Assembly: GCF_022179385.1 (NCBI RefSeq)
Contig: NZ_BPQS01000002.1
Span: forward strand, 248,001-312,000
Reading direction: 5' to 3'
Origin: Methylobacterium longum
GTDB lineage: Bacteria > Pseudomonadota > Alphaproteobacteria > Rhizobiales > Beijerinckiaceae
DNA length: 64,000 bases
Position 1 is the first letter of the stretch. Each line of letters opens with the position of its first letter. The position numbers and the translations under genes were made by a program. The notes beneath the pieces were generated by a model, which did no database searches, was not told the DNA's origin, and worked only from the letters and a program-made list of their open reading frames with translations. Positions 18,819 to 28,624 of this stretch are shown piece after piece.

Positions 18819-20339
18819 ATGGCCGAGGCGCCCGATTACGCGGCCTTCGCGGCGCGCTACGAGGCCGGGCAGCCGGGCCTCGTGGCGCTGACCCTGGTAG
18901 CGGATCTGGAAACGCCGGTCGCGGCGTTCCTGAAGCTGCGCGCCCGGCACGCGGGTTCGGCGTTCCTGCTCGAATCGGTCGAGGGCGGCGCCGTGCGCGG
19001 CCGCTACTCGATGATCGGGCTCGATCCGGACCTCGTGTGGCGATGCCGGGACGGGGCGCCCGCCATCGCCCGCGGTACCGACCTGACGCATTTCGAACCG
19101 GATGACCGCGCGCCCCTGGCGAGCCTGCGGGCGCTGATCGCCGAGAGCGCCATCGGCGACCCTGCGGATGCGGACCTGCCGCCCATGGCCGCCGGCCTGT
19201 TCGGCTATCTCGGCTACGACATGGTCCGCGCCATGGAGCGGCTCCCGGAGCCGAACCCGGATCCCCTCGGCGTGCCGGACGCGATCCTGATCCGGCCGCG
19301 GGTGATGGTGGTGTTCGATTCCATCCGCGACGTGATCACCGTGGTCTCGCCGGTGCGGCCCGATCCGGGCGTCGCCGCGCGGGCGGCCCACGAGCATGCC
19401 CTCCAGCGCCTCGACCGGGTCGCGGCGGCCCTCGAAAGTCCCCTGCCTATCGAGGCGCGGATCGACCTCTCGGCGGTGGCGCATCCCGAGCCGGTTTCCA
19501 ACACGCCACCGGACGACTTCTTCGCCATGGTGGCGCGGGCCAAGGAGTACATCGTTGCGGGCGACGTGTTCCAGGTGGTGCTGTCCCAGCGGTTCTCGGC
19601 GCCGTTCACCCTGCCCGCCTTCAGCCTGTACCGCTCGCTCCGGCGCACCAACCCGGCGCCGTTCCTGTGCTACCTCGACTTCGAGGCCTTCCAGATCGTC
19701 TGCTCCTCGCCGGAGATCCTGGTGCGGGTGCGCGAGGGCACCGTCACGGTCCGGCCCATCGCGGGCACCCGTCGCCGCGGCGCGACCCCGGCCGAGGATG
19801 CGGCGCTCGCGGCGGAACTCCTCGCCGATCCGAAGGAGCGGGCGGAGCACCTGATGCTGCTCGATCTCGGCCGCAACGATGCCGGCCGCGTCTCCCGCAT
19901 CGGCAGCGTGCGGGTGACCGACTCGTTCTTCATCGAGCGCTACAGCCAGGTGATGCACATCGTGTCGAACGTCGAGGGCGACCTCGACCCGCGTCACGAC
20001 CCCCTCGACGCCCTGGCGGCGGGTTTCCCGGCCGGCACGGTCTCCGGCGCCCCGAAGGTGCGAGCCATGGAGATCATCGACGAGCTGGAGCGCGAGAAGC
20101 GCGGACCCTACGCGGGCTGCATCGGCTATTTCGGCGCGCGCGGCGAGATGGACACCTGCATCGTCCTCCGCACCGCCCTGGTGAAGGACGGGCGGATGCA
20201 CGTCCAGGCCGGGGCCGGGATCGTGTACGATTCCGATCCGGCCTCCGAGCAGCAGGAATGCGTCAACAAGGCCAAGGCGCTGTTCCGGGCGGCCGAGGAG
20301 GCGGTGCGGTTCGCCGCGCAGGCGAAACGGGGGCAGTAG
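18819..20339 (+). CDS. trpE: Anthranilate synthase component I
   Basis: Uses chorismate and ammonia to make anthranilate, the first step of tryptophan synthesis. The 506-aa protein shows GRYSMIGLDPD (tryptophan feedback region), LFGYLGYDMVR, and the chorismate-binding C-terminal half with QRFSAPFTLPAF, PIAGTRRRG and FPAGTVSGAPKVRAMEII. It starts three bases after ppiD, with no room for an attenuator or leader peptide, so the classical trp leader is absent here. Confidence 0.98.
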   Translation: MAEAPDYAAFAARYEAGQPGLVALTLVADLETPVAAFLKLRARHAGSAFLLESVEGGAVRGRYSMIGLDPDLVWRCRDGAPAIARGTDLTHFEPDDRAPLASLRALIAESAIGDPADADLPPMAAGLFGYLGYDMVRAMERLPEPNPDPLGVPDAILIRPRVMVVFDSIRDVITVVSPVRPDPGVAARAAHEHALQRLDRVAAALESPLPIEARIDLSAVAHPEPVSNTPPDDFFAMVARAKEYIVAGDVFQVVLSQRFSAPFTLPAFSLYRSLRRTNPAPFLCYLDFEAFQIVCSSPEILVRVREGTVTVRPIAGTRRRGATPAEDAALAAELLADPKERAEHLMLLDLGRNDAGRVSRIGSVRVTDSFFIERYSQVMHIVSNVEGDLDPRHDPLDALAAGFPAGTVSGAPKVRAMEIIDELEREKRGPYAGCIGYFGARGEMDTCIVLRTALVKDGRMHVQAGAGIVYDSDPASEQQECVNKAKALFRAAEEAVRFAAQAKRGQ

Positions 20340-20471
20340 TCCGGGGCAGGCTCCCGGATCTGTCGCGGACGCAAGCGCCGGGGGGGGCCGGGAGCCCGGG
20401 TCGTGCCGCGCGCAGTTGACCGCTTCTTCCCGACCGGTCACATCGCCCCCATGCCCGAGCGTGCCGCCGCG

Positions 20472-21086
20472 ATGTCCAACATCCTCGTCATCGACAACTA
20501 CGATTCCTTCACGTGGAATCTGGTCCATCTCATCGGCCCGCTCTGCGGCGCGATCGATGTCGTGCGCAACGACGCGCTCACCGTCCCCGAGATCCGCGCC
20601 AAGGCGCCGGACGCGATCGTGCTCTCCCCGGGGCCGTGCACACCCAACGAGGCCGGCGTGTGCCTGGATGTGGTGCGCGAACTCTCGCAAGACATCCCGA
20701 TCTTCGGCGTCTGCCTCGGGCTCCAGGCGATCGGGCAGGCCTTCGGGGGCGACGTGGTGCGGGCGCCGCTGCCGCTGCACGGCAAGGTCTCGACCATACG
20801 CCACGGTGCCAGCGGCCTGTTCCGCGGCCTGAACGACAGCTTCGAGGCGACGCGTTACCATTCCCTGGTGGTCGACCGGGCGAGCTGCCCGGAGACGCTC
20901 CGGGTCACCGCCGAGGCGGACGGGCTGATCATGGGTCTGGAGCACGCCGAGCGGCCGCTTCACGGCGTCCAGTTCCACCCGGAGAGCATCCGCTCGCAGC
21001 ACGGCCCGGAGATCGTGAAGAACTTCCTCGATCTCGCCGCCGCCTGGAACGCGGCGCGTGACAGGAGCCGCGCCGGCGTGCATTGA
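20472..21086 (+). CDS. trpG: Anthranilate synthase component II (glutamine amidotransferase)
   Basis: Supplies ammonia from glutamine to TrpE. The 204-aa class I amidotransferase has the N-terminal [17 protein letters not shown], an oxyanion strand [12 protein letters not shown], the nucleophile in [11 protein letters not shown] (Cys about 81) and the GVQFHPESI segment with the catalytic His-Glu. ATG 20472 gives the normal length; an ATG seven codons upstream is possible. The 132 bp between trpE and trpG contain no other gene. The gene ends 35 bp before trpD. Confidence 0.97.
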   Translation: MSNILVIDNYDSFTWNLVHLIGPLCGAIDVVRNDALTVPEIRAKAPDAIVLSPGPCTPNEAGVCLDVVRELSQDIPIFGVCLGLQAIGQAFGGDVVRAPLPLHGKVSTIRHGASGLFRGLNDSFEATRYHSLVVDRASCPETLRVTAEADGLIMGLEHAERPLHGVQFHPESIRSQHGPEIVKNFLDLAAAWNAARDRSRAGVH

Positions 21087-21121
21087 CGCCCGGCGGCCGA
21101 CGAGGCCTTCCGGCAGAGCGC

Positions 21122-22159
21122 ATGGACAGTTTCAGACCCCATCTCGCGAAGGTCGCCGGGGGCTTCGCCCTCGACCGCGCCGAGGCGCGCGCGGCCTTCG
21201 ACGACTTGCTGTCGGGCGAGGTGACGCCCGTTCAGGCCGGCGCGTTCCTGACCGCCCTCAAGGTGCGCGGCGAGTCCGTCGAGGAGATCGTCGGCGCCGC
21301 CGAAGCCATGCGGGCCCGCATGAGCCGGATCCGGGCGCCGGAGAACGCGGTCGACGTGGTCGGCACCGGCGGCGACCATTCCGGCAGCGTCAACGTCTCG
21401 ACCCTCGCGGCGATCCTGGTGGCCGCCTGCGGCGTGCCGGTGGCCAAGCACGGCAACCGCGCCGCGACCTCGCGCTCCGGCGCCGCCGACGTGCTGGCCG
21501 CCCTGGGCGTGCGGCTCGGACTCGACGCCGCGGGACAGGCGCGCTGCCTCGACGAGGCCGGCCTCTGCTTCCTGTTCGCGCAGGCCCACCATCCGGCGAT
21601 GCGCCACGTGGCGGCGGTGCGCTCCGAACTGCCCGTGCGGACCATCTTCAACCTGCTGGGTCCCCTCAGCAATCCGGCCGGCGTGGCCTATCAGCTCTTC
21701 GGCGTGGCCCAGGAGGCGCTCGCCGAACCGCTGACGCGGGTGCTCGGGGAACTCGGCAGCCGCCGGGTCTGGACCGTCCACGGCTCGGACGGCCTCGACG
21801 AGATCACCGTCACGGGCCCGACGCGGGTCGTCGCCCTGGAAGAGGGGCGGATCTCCCGGTTCACCATCGATCCGAAGGAGTTCGGGCTCGCCCTGCGCAG
21901 GCCCGAGGAGCTGCGCGGCGGCGACCCGCCCGACAACGCCCGGGCGCTGGAGGCCGTCCTGGCGGGTGCGCGCAACGCCTACCGGGACATCGCGGTTCTC
22001 AACGCAGGGGCCGCACTCGTCGTCGCGGGGGCCGCCGCAACGCTGGCGGACGGGCTCGCGCGGGCGCAGGATGCCGTCGATTCCGGGGCGGCCCGGGCGA
22101 CGCTGACCCGATTGGTCCGGGCTTCGAACGACCACTCCAACGGGCAGGAGGGCCGATGA
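21122..22159 (+). CDS. trpD: Anthranilate phosphoribosyltransferase
   Basis: Joins anthranilate to phosphoribosyl pyrophosphate. The 345-aa protein has the expected [16 protein letters not shown] (PRPP loop), [22 protein letters not shown] and [30 protein letters not shown] prefer ATG 21122; a TTG at 21083 would extend it by 13 residues that are not conserved. The stop overlaps the trpC start by four bases (ATGA). Confidence 0.98.
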   Translation: MDSFRPHLAKVAGGFALDRAEARAAFDDLLSGEVTPVQAGAFLTALKVRGESVEEIVGAAEAMRARMSRIRAPENAVDVVGTGGDHSGSVNVSTLAAILVAACGVPVAKHGNRAATSRSGAADVLAALGVRLGLDAAGQARCLDEAGLCFLFAQAHHPAMRHVAAVRSELPVRTIFNLLGPLSNPAGVAYQLFGVAQEALAEPLTRVLGELGSRRVWTVHGSDGLDEITVTGPTRVVALEEGRISRFTIDPKEFGLALRRPEELRGGDPPDNARALEAVLAGARNAYRDIAVLNAGAALVVAGAAATLADGLARAQDAVDSGAARATLTRLVRASNDHSNGQEGR

Positions 22160-23082
22160 GCGCGATCACGCAAGGGGCGTCGCAGGAAGCGACGCAGGGC
22201 ACCGCCACCGGGACGCGGACCGAGGCGCCGACCGAGCGGCCGAACGTGCTGGCTCGGATTGAGGCCTACAAGCGCCGCGAGATCGCCGAGGCGAAGTTGC
22301 GGGTGCCCCTCGCCAAGCTCGAACGCAAGGTGGCGGACGCCAAGCCGGTGCGGGGCTTCGCGGCGGCGATCCGGTCCCATCTCGGGGAGGGGCGGCCGGC
22401 GCTCATCGCCGAGGTGAAGAAGGCCTCCCCGTCCAAGGGCCTGATCCGCGCCGACTTCGACCCCGCTGCTCTGGCCGCCGCCTACGAGGCGGGGGGGGCC
22501 ACCTGCCTGTCGGTGCTCACCGACGAGCCCTCGTTCCAGGGACGGCCGGAATACCTGACCCAGGCGCGCGCCGCCTGCGGGCTACCGGTGCTGCGCAAGG
22601 ACTTCCTGTTCGAGCCCTACCAAGTCTACGAGGCCCGGGCCTGGGGCGCCGATTGCATCCTCGTGATCATGGCCTGCCTGGACGACGACGAGGCCGTCGA
22701 CCTCGTCGCCACCGCCCATCTCCTCGGGATGGACGTCCTCGTCGAGGTGCACGACGAGGCCGAGCTCGCGCGGGCGATCCCGCTCGGGACCGCCCTGATC
22801 GGGATCAACAACCGCAACCTCAAGACGTTCGAGGTGTCGTTCGACACCGCGATCCGCCTCGGCGCCGGGATCCCGCAGGATCGGATCGCCGTCGCGGAGA
22901 GCGGCATCGGCGGCCACGCGGACGTGACGCGGCTCCGCGAGAACGGCCTCGGCGTGGTGCTGGTCGGCGAGAGCCTGATGCGACAGGCGGACGTCACCCG
23001 GGCGACCCGCGCGCTGCTCTTCGGCGACGCCGAGGGCGGGGGTGCGGACGTCAAGGGCGGCAAGGCCAAGATGAAGGGCTGA
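22156..23082 (+). CDS. trpC: Indole-3-glycerol phosphate synthase
   Basis: Closes the indole ring in tryptophan synthesis. The 308-aa TIM-barrel protein has [16 protein letters not shown] (catalytic lysine region), [35 protein letters not shown] and AVAESGI. Residues 1-25 form a low-complexity, threonine/glutamine-rich extension not needed for the fold, and the C-terminus adds a lysine/glycine-rich tail ([14 protein letters not shown]). The ATG overlaps the trpD stop, and moaC starts three bases later, so the run is a single operon. Confidence 0.98.
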   Translation: MSAITQGASQEATQGTATGTRTEAPTERPNVLARIEAYKRREIAEAKLRVPLAKLERKVADAKPVRGFAAAIRSHLGEGRPALIAEVKKASPSKGLIRADFDPAALAAAYEAGGATCLSVLTDEPSFQGRPEYLTQARAACGLPVLRKDFLFEPYQVYEARAWGADCILVIMACLDDDEAVDLVATAHLLGMDVLVEVHDEAELARAIPLGTALIGINNRNLKTFEVSFDTAIRLGAGIPQDRIAVAESGIGGHADVTRLRENGLGVVLVGESLMRQADVTRATRALLFGDAEGGGADVKGGKAKMKG

Positions 23083-23085
23083 GCG

Positions 23086-23577
23086 ATGCAGCCGGGCGCG
23101 ACGCTCACCCACCTCGATACCAGCGGCGCGGCCAACATGGTCGACGTCACTGAAAAGCCCGCCACCGACCGGGCCGCCCGGGCGGAGGGCTGCATCGTGA
23201 TGCAGCCCGAGACGCTGGCGCTGATCCGCGAGGGCGACGCCAAGAAGGGCGACGTGATCGGCACGGCCCGCCTCGCCGGCATCATGGCGGCCAAGCGCAC
23301 GCACGAATTGATTCCCCTCTGCCACCCGCTGCTGCTCTCGAAGGTGCGCGTCGCGATCGAGCTGGACGATGCGCTGCCCGGCCTGCGCATCGCCGCCGAG
23401 GTGCGGGTCCAGGGGCCGACCGGCGTCGAGATGGAGGCGCTGACGGCGGTCTCGGTGGCGTGCCTGACGGTCTACGACATGGTGAAGGCGGTGGATCGCG
23501 GCATGCGGATCGAGGGCATCCGCCTCACCGCCAAGGATGGCGGCCGCTCCGGCGCCTACCGGGCTCCGGCCGCATGA
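23086..23577 (+). CDS. moaC: Cyclic pyranopterin monophosphate synthase
   Basis: Second step of molybdenum cofactor synthesis, working with MoaA, which is not in this window. The 163-aa protein contains [36 protein letters not shown] and [12 protein letters not shown], all strongly conserved; the last two include the active-site residues. It starts three bases after trpC and its stop overlaps the moeA start by four bases. The trpC-moaC-moeA order is common in Hyphomicrobiales. Confidence 0.97.
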   Translation: MQPGATLTHLDTSGAANMVDVTEKPATDRAARAEGCIVMQPETLALIREGDAKKGDVIGTARLAGIMAAKRTHELIPLCHPLLLSKVRVAIELDDALPGLRIAAEVRVQGPTGVEMEALTAVSVACLTVYDMVKAVDRGMRIEGIRLTAKDGGRSGAYRAPAA

Positions 23578-24803
23578 GCGGCCTGATCCCGGTCGCCGAG
23601 GCGTTGAACCGGGTCCTGGCGAGCGTCGCCGCCCCGCTGGGATCGGAGACGGTGCCGCTGCCGCAGGCCGCCGGGCGGACGCTCGCGGCCGACGTCGTCG
23701 CCACGCGCACGCAGCCACCGTTTCCCGCCTCCGCCATGGACGGCTACGCGGTCCGCAGCGCCGATGCAGGCGTGGAAGGCGCGCGCCTGCGGCTCATCGG
23801 CACCAGCGCGGCCGGTCACGGCTTCGGCGGATCGCTCGGGGCCGGCGAGGCGGTGCGGATCTTCACTGGCGCCCCCGTGCCTCGGGGCGCGGACGCGATC
23901 CTCATCCAGGAAGACGCGCGGGCCGACGGCGGCGCCGTCCATGTCGTGGAGCCGGTGGAGCCGAACCGCTTCATCCGGCGCGCCGGACTGGATTTCTCCG
24001 CGGGCGAGACCCTGCTGGCGGCGGGGATGAGCCTTGATGCCCGGCGCCTCGCCCTCGCCGCCGCGGCAGGCCATCCGCGCCTGTCCGTGCGGCGCAAACC
24101 GCGCGTGGCGATCCTCGCCACCGGGGACGAACTGGTTGAGCCGGGCGCCGAGCCGGCCTGGGACCAGATCGTCGCCTCGAACGGCCTCGCGCTGGCCGCG
24201 CTCGCCGCCGAGGCGGGGGCCGAGATCCTCGATCTCGGCATCGCGGCCGACGATCACGGCGCACTGGAGGACGCGTTCCGGCGCGCGCGGGCGGCACGGG
24301 CCGACCTGCTGGTGACGCTGGGCGGGGCGTCGGTCGGTGATCACGACCTCGTCCAGGCGGCGCTTGCCCGCGAGGGGCTGGAACTCGGTTTCTGGCGCGT
24401 GGCGCTCCGGCCCGGCAAGCCGCTGATGCACGGCCGCCTCGGCGACATGCTGGTGATCGGACTGCCGGGCAACCCGGTCTCGTCCATCGTCTGCGGGCTG
24501 CTCTTCGTGGTGCCGGCGATCCGCGCGCTCCAGGGGGATCCCCAGGCCGGCGCCGACCGCAGCGAGCCGGCGACGCTCGGCCGCGACCTCCCGGCCAATG
24601 ACGGACGGGCCGACTACATGCGGGCGAGCCTCACGAACGCGCCGGGCCGGCTCCCGGTGGCGGATCCGGAGCAGCGGCAGGATTCCTCAATGCTGGCTGT
24701 CCTCGGCCGCGCCGAGGCGCTGCTGATCCGCGCGCCCCACGAGCCCGCCGCGCGGGCTGGCGATCCCTGCCGCATCATCCGCCTGGACCGCCGCCTGCTC
24801 TGA
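23574..24803 (+). CDS. moeA: Molybdopterin molybdenumtransferase MoeA
   Basis: Inserts molybdenum into adenylylated molybdopterin. The 409-aa protein shows [15 protein letters not shown] in the N-terminal domain, then [31 protein letters not shown] and [14 protein letters not shown] in the MPT-binding domain. The ATG overlaps the moaC stop (ATGA). In many relatives lexA follows moeA; here no lexA is found and the gene is followed by 254 bp without a gene and then a convergent membrane-protein gene. Confidence 0.97.
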   Translation: MSGLIPVAEALNRVLASVAAPLGSETVPLPQAAGRTLAADVVATRTQPPFPASAMDGYAVRSADAGVEGARLRLIGTSAAGHGFGGSLGAGEAVRIFTGAPVPRGADAILIQEDARADGGAVHVVEPVEPNRFIRRAGLDFSAGETLLAAGMSLDARRLALAAAAGHPRLSVRRKPRVAILATGDELVEPGAEPAWDQIVASNGLALAALAAEAGAEILDLGIAADDHGALEDAFRRARAARADLLVTLGGASVGDHDLVQAALAREGLELGFWRVALRPGKPLMHGRLGDMLVIGLPGNPVSSIVCGLLFVVPAIRALQGDPQAGADRSEPATLGRDLPANDGRADYMRASLTNAPGRLPVADPEQRQDSSMLAVLGRAEALLIRAPHEPAARAGDPCRIIRLDRRLL

Positions 24804-25057
24804 CCGGTCGCACCGTTCTGGAGGCGTGAGGGCGGATCGGCGGCCCTCCCGCGACGGCCACGGCACCGCGGTCCGGATCTGCTTCCCCGATGACGATGTC
24901 GCGCCGCACAGCCTCGCTTGGCTGCGCCCGGGACGCCGGAGAGTTCTCGTGATCGGCGATATTCTCCGCCGTTCTGCGAGGCGTTCGCCGCGCTCCGGCT
25001 CCTGCGGGGAGGCACAAACGTCCGTCGTCACGGTGGTGCGGCGGCCCCCCGTGGCCG
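24804..25057. other. Gene-free stretch between converging genes
   Basis: No coding region is convincing here. Frames through this stretch are short and lack any recognisable domain. It separates moeA from the convergent GT-C-like gene and probably holds transcription end signals, but I see no clean hairpin followed by a T-run. Confidence 0.5.
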
Positions 25058-26857
25058 TCACGGGCTCGATCGGGGCACCACCCGCCAAACCTTCAGCGGG
25101 CCGGGCAGGTCCAGCGCCTGCAGCCGGTCCGACTGTGCGGTCCCGCGGGCGAGCCGCGTCGCGAAGGCGGGCTCGGCCTGGAGGTCGTCGGCCGGGCGAT
25201 CCGGGCAGGCGACGAGGTAGCCGACCCCGAAGTCGCGCAGCACCCGGTCGAGGTCCGCCTCGGTGCCGCCGAGGCCCTCGATGGCGGCGGTGAGGCCCGG
25301 GATGGCCCGGTGATAGGGGGCGGCGACGATCCGGTGGGGCGTGCGCAACAGGATGGTCGGCCCCATGAGAATCGGCGCCAAGACGGTCCCCGGCGGAAGC
25401 GCCGCCAGGGGGCGCAGCGCCGCCTCGCTCTGGCAGGCGATCGCCCCCCCGGGATCGGTGGCCGTGCGCGAGGCGGGAGCCAGGATTTCGGCGAGGGCCG
25501 CCGGCACCATCCAGAGGGTGCTGACGAGGCCGCAGCTCAGCGCGAGGCTCCCCCAGCGCCGCGCCCCCGCGGCCGGCTCACCCGCGCCCGTGAGGGCCCG
25601 GTCGATCACCGCGCCGGCCACGAGCGGCACGAAGCCGGAGGCGATGTAGAGGCCGCGGAACTGGAAGACGCCGAGGATCAGGCCCGGCCACAGGAACAGG
25701 GCGATGATCGACCACGCCCGCCGGGCCGGGCCGCGCCACGCCTTCCCGGTGGCGGTCAGGCACGCCAGCAGGGCCGCCGGGTAGAAGACCAGGACCTCCC
25801 ATTGCCCCCGCGCCACAAATTTGGGCACGGAGGACATCTCGTTGACCGTGAGCAGCCAGTGGGTCCGCACAAGCTCCGGCATGTCGGGGAAGGGGCCGCC
25901 GAGGCAGAGCGGGAAGGCGCTCGCGAATCCGGCGAGCAGGATGGCGCCGCTGAGGCCCGCGAGGGCGATCCGCCCCTGGACCGTGGCGAGGCGGGGCGCC
26001 AGGATCAGGGCCGCGACCGCGAGGGCGAATCCGCCGGAGGTCAGCCACAGCCAGGGCGCCGAGAGGGCGTCGCAACGCGGCGCCGTCCAGAGGTTGGGGG
26101 CGGTCTGAAGCGCGAACAGGAGGGGAGCGGCGATCCCCAGGGCAAGCCCGAAGCCCCCCAGGGCCGACAGGGCCGGGCGCCCGCGCAGGCACCAGTCGGC
26201 GGTCAGGTACAGGGCTCCGAGGGCCACGGCGGGCAGGCCCTCCAGCCCCACCGCCAGCGACAGCGCCGCGAGGACTCCGCCGACGAGGCCGGCGCGCAGG
26301 CCGCCGCGGATCATGCAGAAGGCCAGACCCAGCATGGCCAGGATCTGCACGTTGTGATGATCGACGCGGCCGGGCTGGAACTGGATGCTCACCCCGAAGG
26401 ACTGGGTGGCCACGAGGATCGACAGGAGCGCCGCGCGGCTGCCGAAGCTGGCGGCCGTGCCGCGGTAGAGGACGACGCAGTACAGCCCGAACAGGAGGAA
26501 CGGCCAGAGCGCGGCCGTCGCGCCCAGGGCGAGAAACCCGCCGAGGAACGGCGTCAGCGCGGCGATCAGCCCGGCAATCGGGGCGTCCACGAGGCGTGAC
26601 CAGTGGCTCGGCACGCCGGCGGGCGCGAGGAAGCGCGATTGGACGTTGTCGTACCAGCCTTGGCCGGCGAGGAGGTCGCGCACCTCCACGAGGCGCATGG
26701 CGTCGTCGGTGTCGGGCACGCGCAGGTGGCGGATCGTCTCCCAGACGACCTCGGGCGGGTGCATGGTCGCGAGGCAGAGCGCGAACAGCACCCACAGGAT
26801 CATGCGGAGATCGATCCGGTGCGGCATGACGGCGACCGCGGACGGCATCGGCTGCAT
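25058..26857 (-). CDS. Polytopic membrane protein, putative GT-C glycosyltransferase (STT3/PMT-like)
   Basis: A 599-aa protein with roughly 11-12 hydrophobic helices and a soluble C-terminal domain (about residues 450-599). After the first helix comes a polar loop with RVPDTDDAMRLVEVRDLLAGQGWYDN and HWSRLVDAPIA, reminiscent of the acidic catalytic loop of GT-C enzymes that use lipid-linked sugars. The soluble domain has small ordered segments (LAPILMGPTILL, GVGYLVACP). I cannot assign substrate. It diverges from an FAD oxidoreductase across 150 bp, suggesting joint work on an envelope polymer, which is inference. Confidence 0.65.
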   Translation of the reverse strand: MQPMPSAVAVMPHRIDLRMILWVLFALCLATMHPPEVVWETIRHLRVPDTDDAMRLVEVRDLLAGQGWYDNVQSRFLAPAGVPSHWSRLVDAPIAGLIAALTPFLGGFLALGATAALWPFLLFGLYCVVLYRGTAASFGSRAALLSILVATQSFGVSIQFQPGRVDHHNVQILAMLGLAFCMIRGGLRAGLVGGVLAALSLAVGLEGLPAVALGALYLTADWCLRGRPALSALGGFGLALGIAAPLLFALQTAPNLWTAPRCDALSAPWLWLTSGGFALAVAALILAPRLATVQGRIALAGLSGAILLAGFASAFPLCLGGPFPDMPELVRTHWLLTVNEMSSVPKFVARGQWEVLVFYPAALLACLTATGKAWRGPARRAWSIIALFLWPGLILGVFQFRGLYIASGFVPLVAGAVIDRALTGAGEPAAGARRWGSLALSCGLVSTLWMVPAALAEILAPASRTATDPGGAIACQSEAALRPLAALPPGTVLAPILMGPTILLRTPHRIVAAPYHRAIPGLTAAIEGLGGTEADLDRVLRDFGVGYLVACPDRPADDLQAEPAFATRLARGTAQSDRLQALDLPGPLKVWRVVPRSSP

Positions 26858-27007
26858 CTCCTGCGCGGCGCGGACGGGCGCCGAGGGATGTGTCGGCGAT
26901 TACGCTTAAGGACCGGTCAATCCCCGGGGACGCGGTTCATTAACCACCCCTTGCGATAACCGGCGCGCCGCGGCGCGTTCCGGCCGCGCAGCCAGCCGGA
27001 GCCGGGG

Positions 27008-28510
27008 ATGAGCCACCACACCGAGACGCTGGTGATCGGCGCGGGGCCGGCGGGCCTCACCGCCGCCTACCTGCTGTCGAAGCAGGGGCGCTCGGTCATC
27101 GTCCTCGAGCGGGATCCGGACCAGGTCGGGGGCATCTCGCGCACGGTCTCCCACAACGGCTACCTGTTCGACATCGGCGGGCACCGGTTCTTCTCGAAGT
27201 CGCAGGCGGTGGTCGATCTCTGGGACGAGATCCTGCCGAACGACTTCATCGAGCGGCCGCGGCTGTCGCGGATCTACTATCGCGGCCGGTACTACGCCTA
27301 CCCGCTGAAGGCCTTCGAGGCGCTGCGCAACCTCGGCGTCCTGACCAGCGCCGCCTGCCTCGCCTCCTATCTCTACGCTCGCGCGCGACCGGTGGCCGAC
27401 CCGAAGACCTTCCACGCCTGGGTGCGCAACCAGTTCGGCGAGCGCCTGTTCGCGATCTTCTTCAAGACCTACACCGAGAAGGTGTGGGGTATGTCGTGCG
27501 ACGCCATCTCGGCCGATTGGGCCGCGCAACGGATCAAGGGGCTCGACCTCGGCGCGGCGATCCGCGACGGGCTGAAGCGCTCGCTCGGCCTGCGCAAGCC
27601 GGCCCGGGCCGGGGGACCGGTGATCAAGACGCTGATCGAGTCGTTCCGCTATCCCCGGCGCGGTCCGGGCATGATGTGGGAGGCCGCCGCCGCCAAGGTC
27701 CGCGCGCAGGGCGGACGCGTCCTCCTCGACCGCGGCGTCGATTCCCTTGGATACGATCCCGGCACCGGGATCTGGACCGTGGCGGCCCGCCGCGCCGACG
27801 GCACCCGCGAGACCTTCACGGCCCGCCACGTGGTCTCGTCGGCCCCGGTGCGGGACCTGATCGACGCGATCCGGCCGCGGCCGCTCAGCACCTTCAACGC
27901 CCGGGCGCTGAAGTACCGCGACTTCCTGACCGTGGCGCTCATCGCGAAGGCCCGCACGGACTTTCCCGACAACTGGATCTACATCCACGACCCGTCCGTG
28001 AAGGTTGGGCGCGTGCAGAACTTCCGCTCCTGGTCGCCCGAGATGGTGCCGGACGACGGCCACACCTGCCTCGGCCTCGAGTATTTCTGCTTCGAGGGCG
28101 ACGGGCTGTGGAACGCCACGGATGCCGACTTGGTCGATCTCGCCAAGCGGGAGATCGCGCAGATCGGCCTGATCGACCCGGCCGATGTGGTCGATGCCTG
28201 CGTGGTCCGCCAACCCAAGGCCTATCCGGTCTACGACGAGGAGTATGCCGGCCACGTCGCCACCGTGCGCCGGGAGCTGGAGCGGGACTTCCCGAGCCTG
28301 CACCTCGTCGGCCGCAACGGCATGCACAAGTACAACAACCAGGACCACGCGATGATGACCGCGATGCTGACCGTGGAGAACATCCTCTGCGGGCGGCGCC
28401 GGCACGACGTCTGGCAGGTCAACGAGGACGCCGAATACACGGAGGCCGGCGTCTCCGGCGCCCAGGCCGCGCTGGGCAGCGAGCGGCTCGTGCCCCGCAA
28501 GGTCGCCTGA
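27008..28510 (+). CDS. FAD-dependent amine oxidase-like protein (COG1232 type)
   Basis: A 500-aa flavoprotein. The dinucleotide-binding motif VIGAGPAGLTAAYLLSKQG lies at residues 9-27, followed by the second FAD segment VVLERD-like (IVLERDPDQVGGISR) and GGHRFFSK. The middle has EKVWGMSCDAISADWAAQRIKGL, typical of a subgroup found near glycosyltransferases rather than of true protoporphyrinogen oxidase. The C-terminus HLVGRNGMHKYNNQDHAM closes the FAD site. UDP-galactopyranose mutase-like or polyprenyl-sugar chemistry is possible. The reaction is unknown. Confidence 0.8.
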   Translation: MSHHTETLVIGAGPAGLTAAYLLSKQGRSVIVLERDPDQVGGISRTVSHNGYLFDIGGHRFFSKSQAVVDLWDEILPNDFIERPRLSRIYYRGRYYAYPLKAFEALRNLGVLTSAACLASYLYARARPVADPKTFHAWVRNQFGERLFAIFFKTYTEKVWGMSCDAISADWAAQRIKGLDLGAAIRDGLKRSLGLRKPARAGGPVIKTLIESFRYPRRGPGMMWEAAAAKVRAQGGRVLLDRGVDSLGYDPGTGIWTVAARRADGTRETFTARHVVSSAPVRDLIDAIRPRPLSTFNARALKYRDFLTVALIAKARTDFPDNWIYIHDPSVKVGRVQNFRSWSPEMVPDDGHTCLGLEYFCFEGDGLWNATDADLVDLAKREIAQIGLIDPADVVDACVVRQPKAYPVYDEEYAGHVATVRRELERDFPSLHLVGRNGMHKYNNQDHAMMTAMLTVENILCGRRRHDVWQVNEDAEYTEAGVSGAQAALGSERLVPRKVA

Positions 28511-28624
28511 CCGGCGACAGGCCCCGGGCCGCGTCACCGATGCGGCTTGCTCCGCGTGATCGCGCCTCTATCGTCCGCTTCCGGACAGCCCCAGCTTCAA
28601 GGGCGGCCGGGAGGAACATTGACG

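Noticed and set aside
16905..21083. Open frame of nearly 1400 codons on the minus strand across ppiD, trpE and trpG
   Set aside because: It runs antisense through three well-identified genes and has no family features.
26906..26920. TTAA-N7-TCAA resembling a CtrA box in the GT-C/FAD divergent region
   Set aside because: Two positions away from the consensus core and no motility link; kept only as a caution for the chemoreceptor box.
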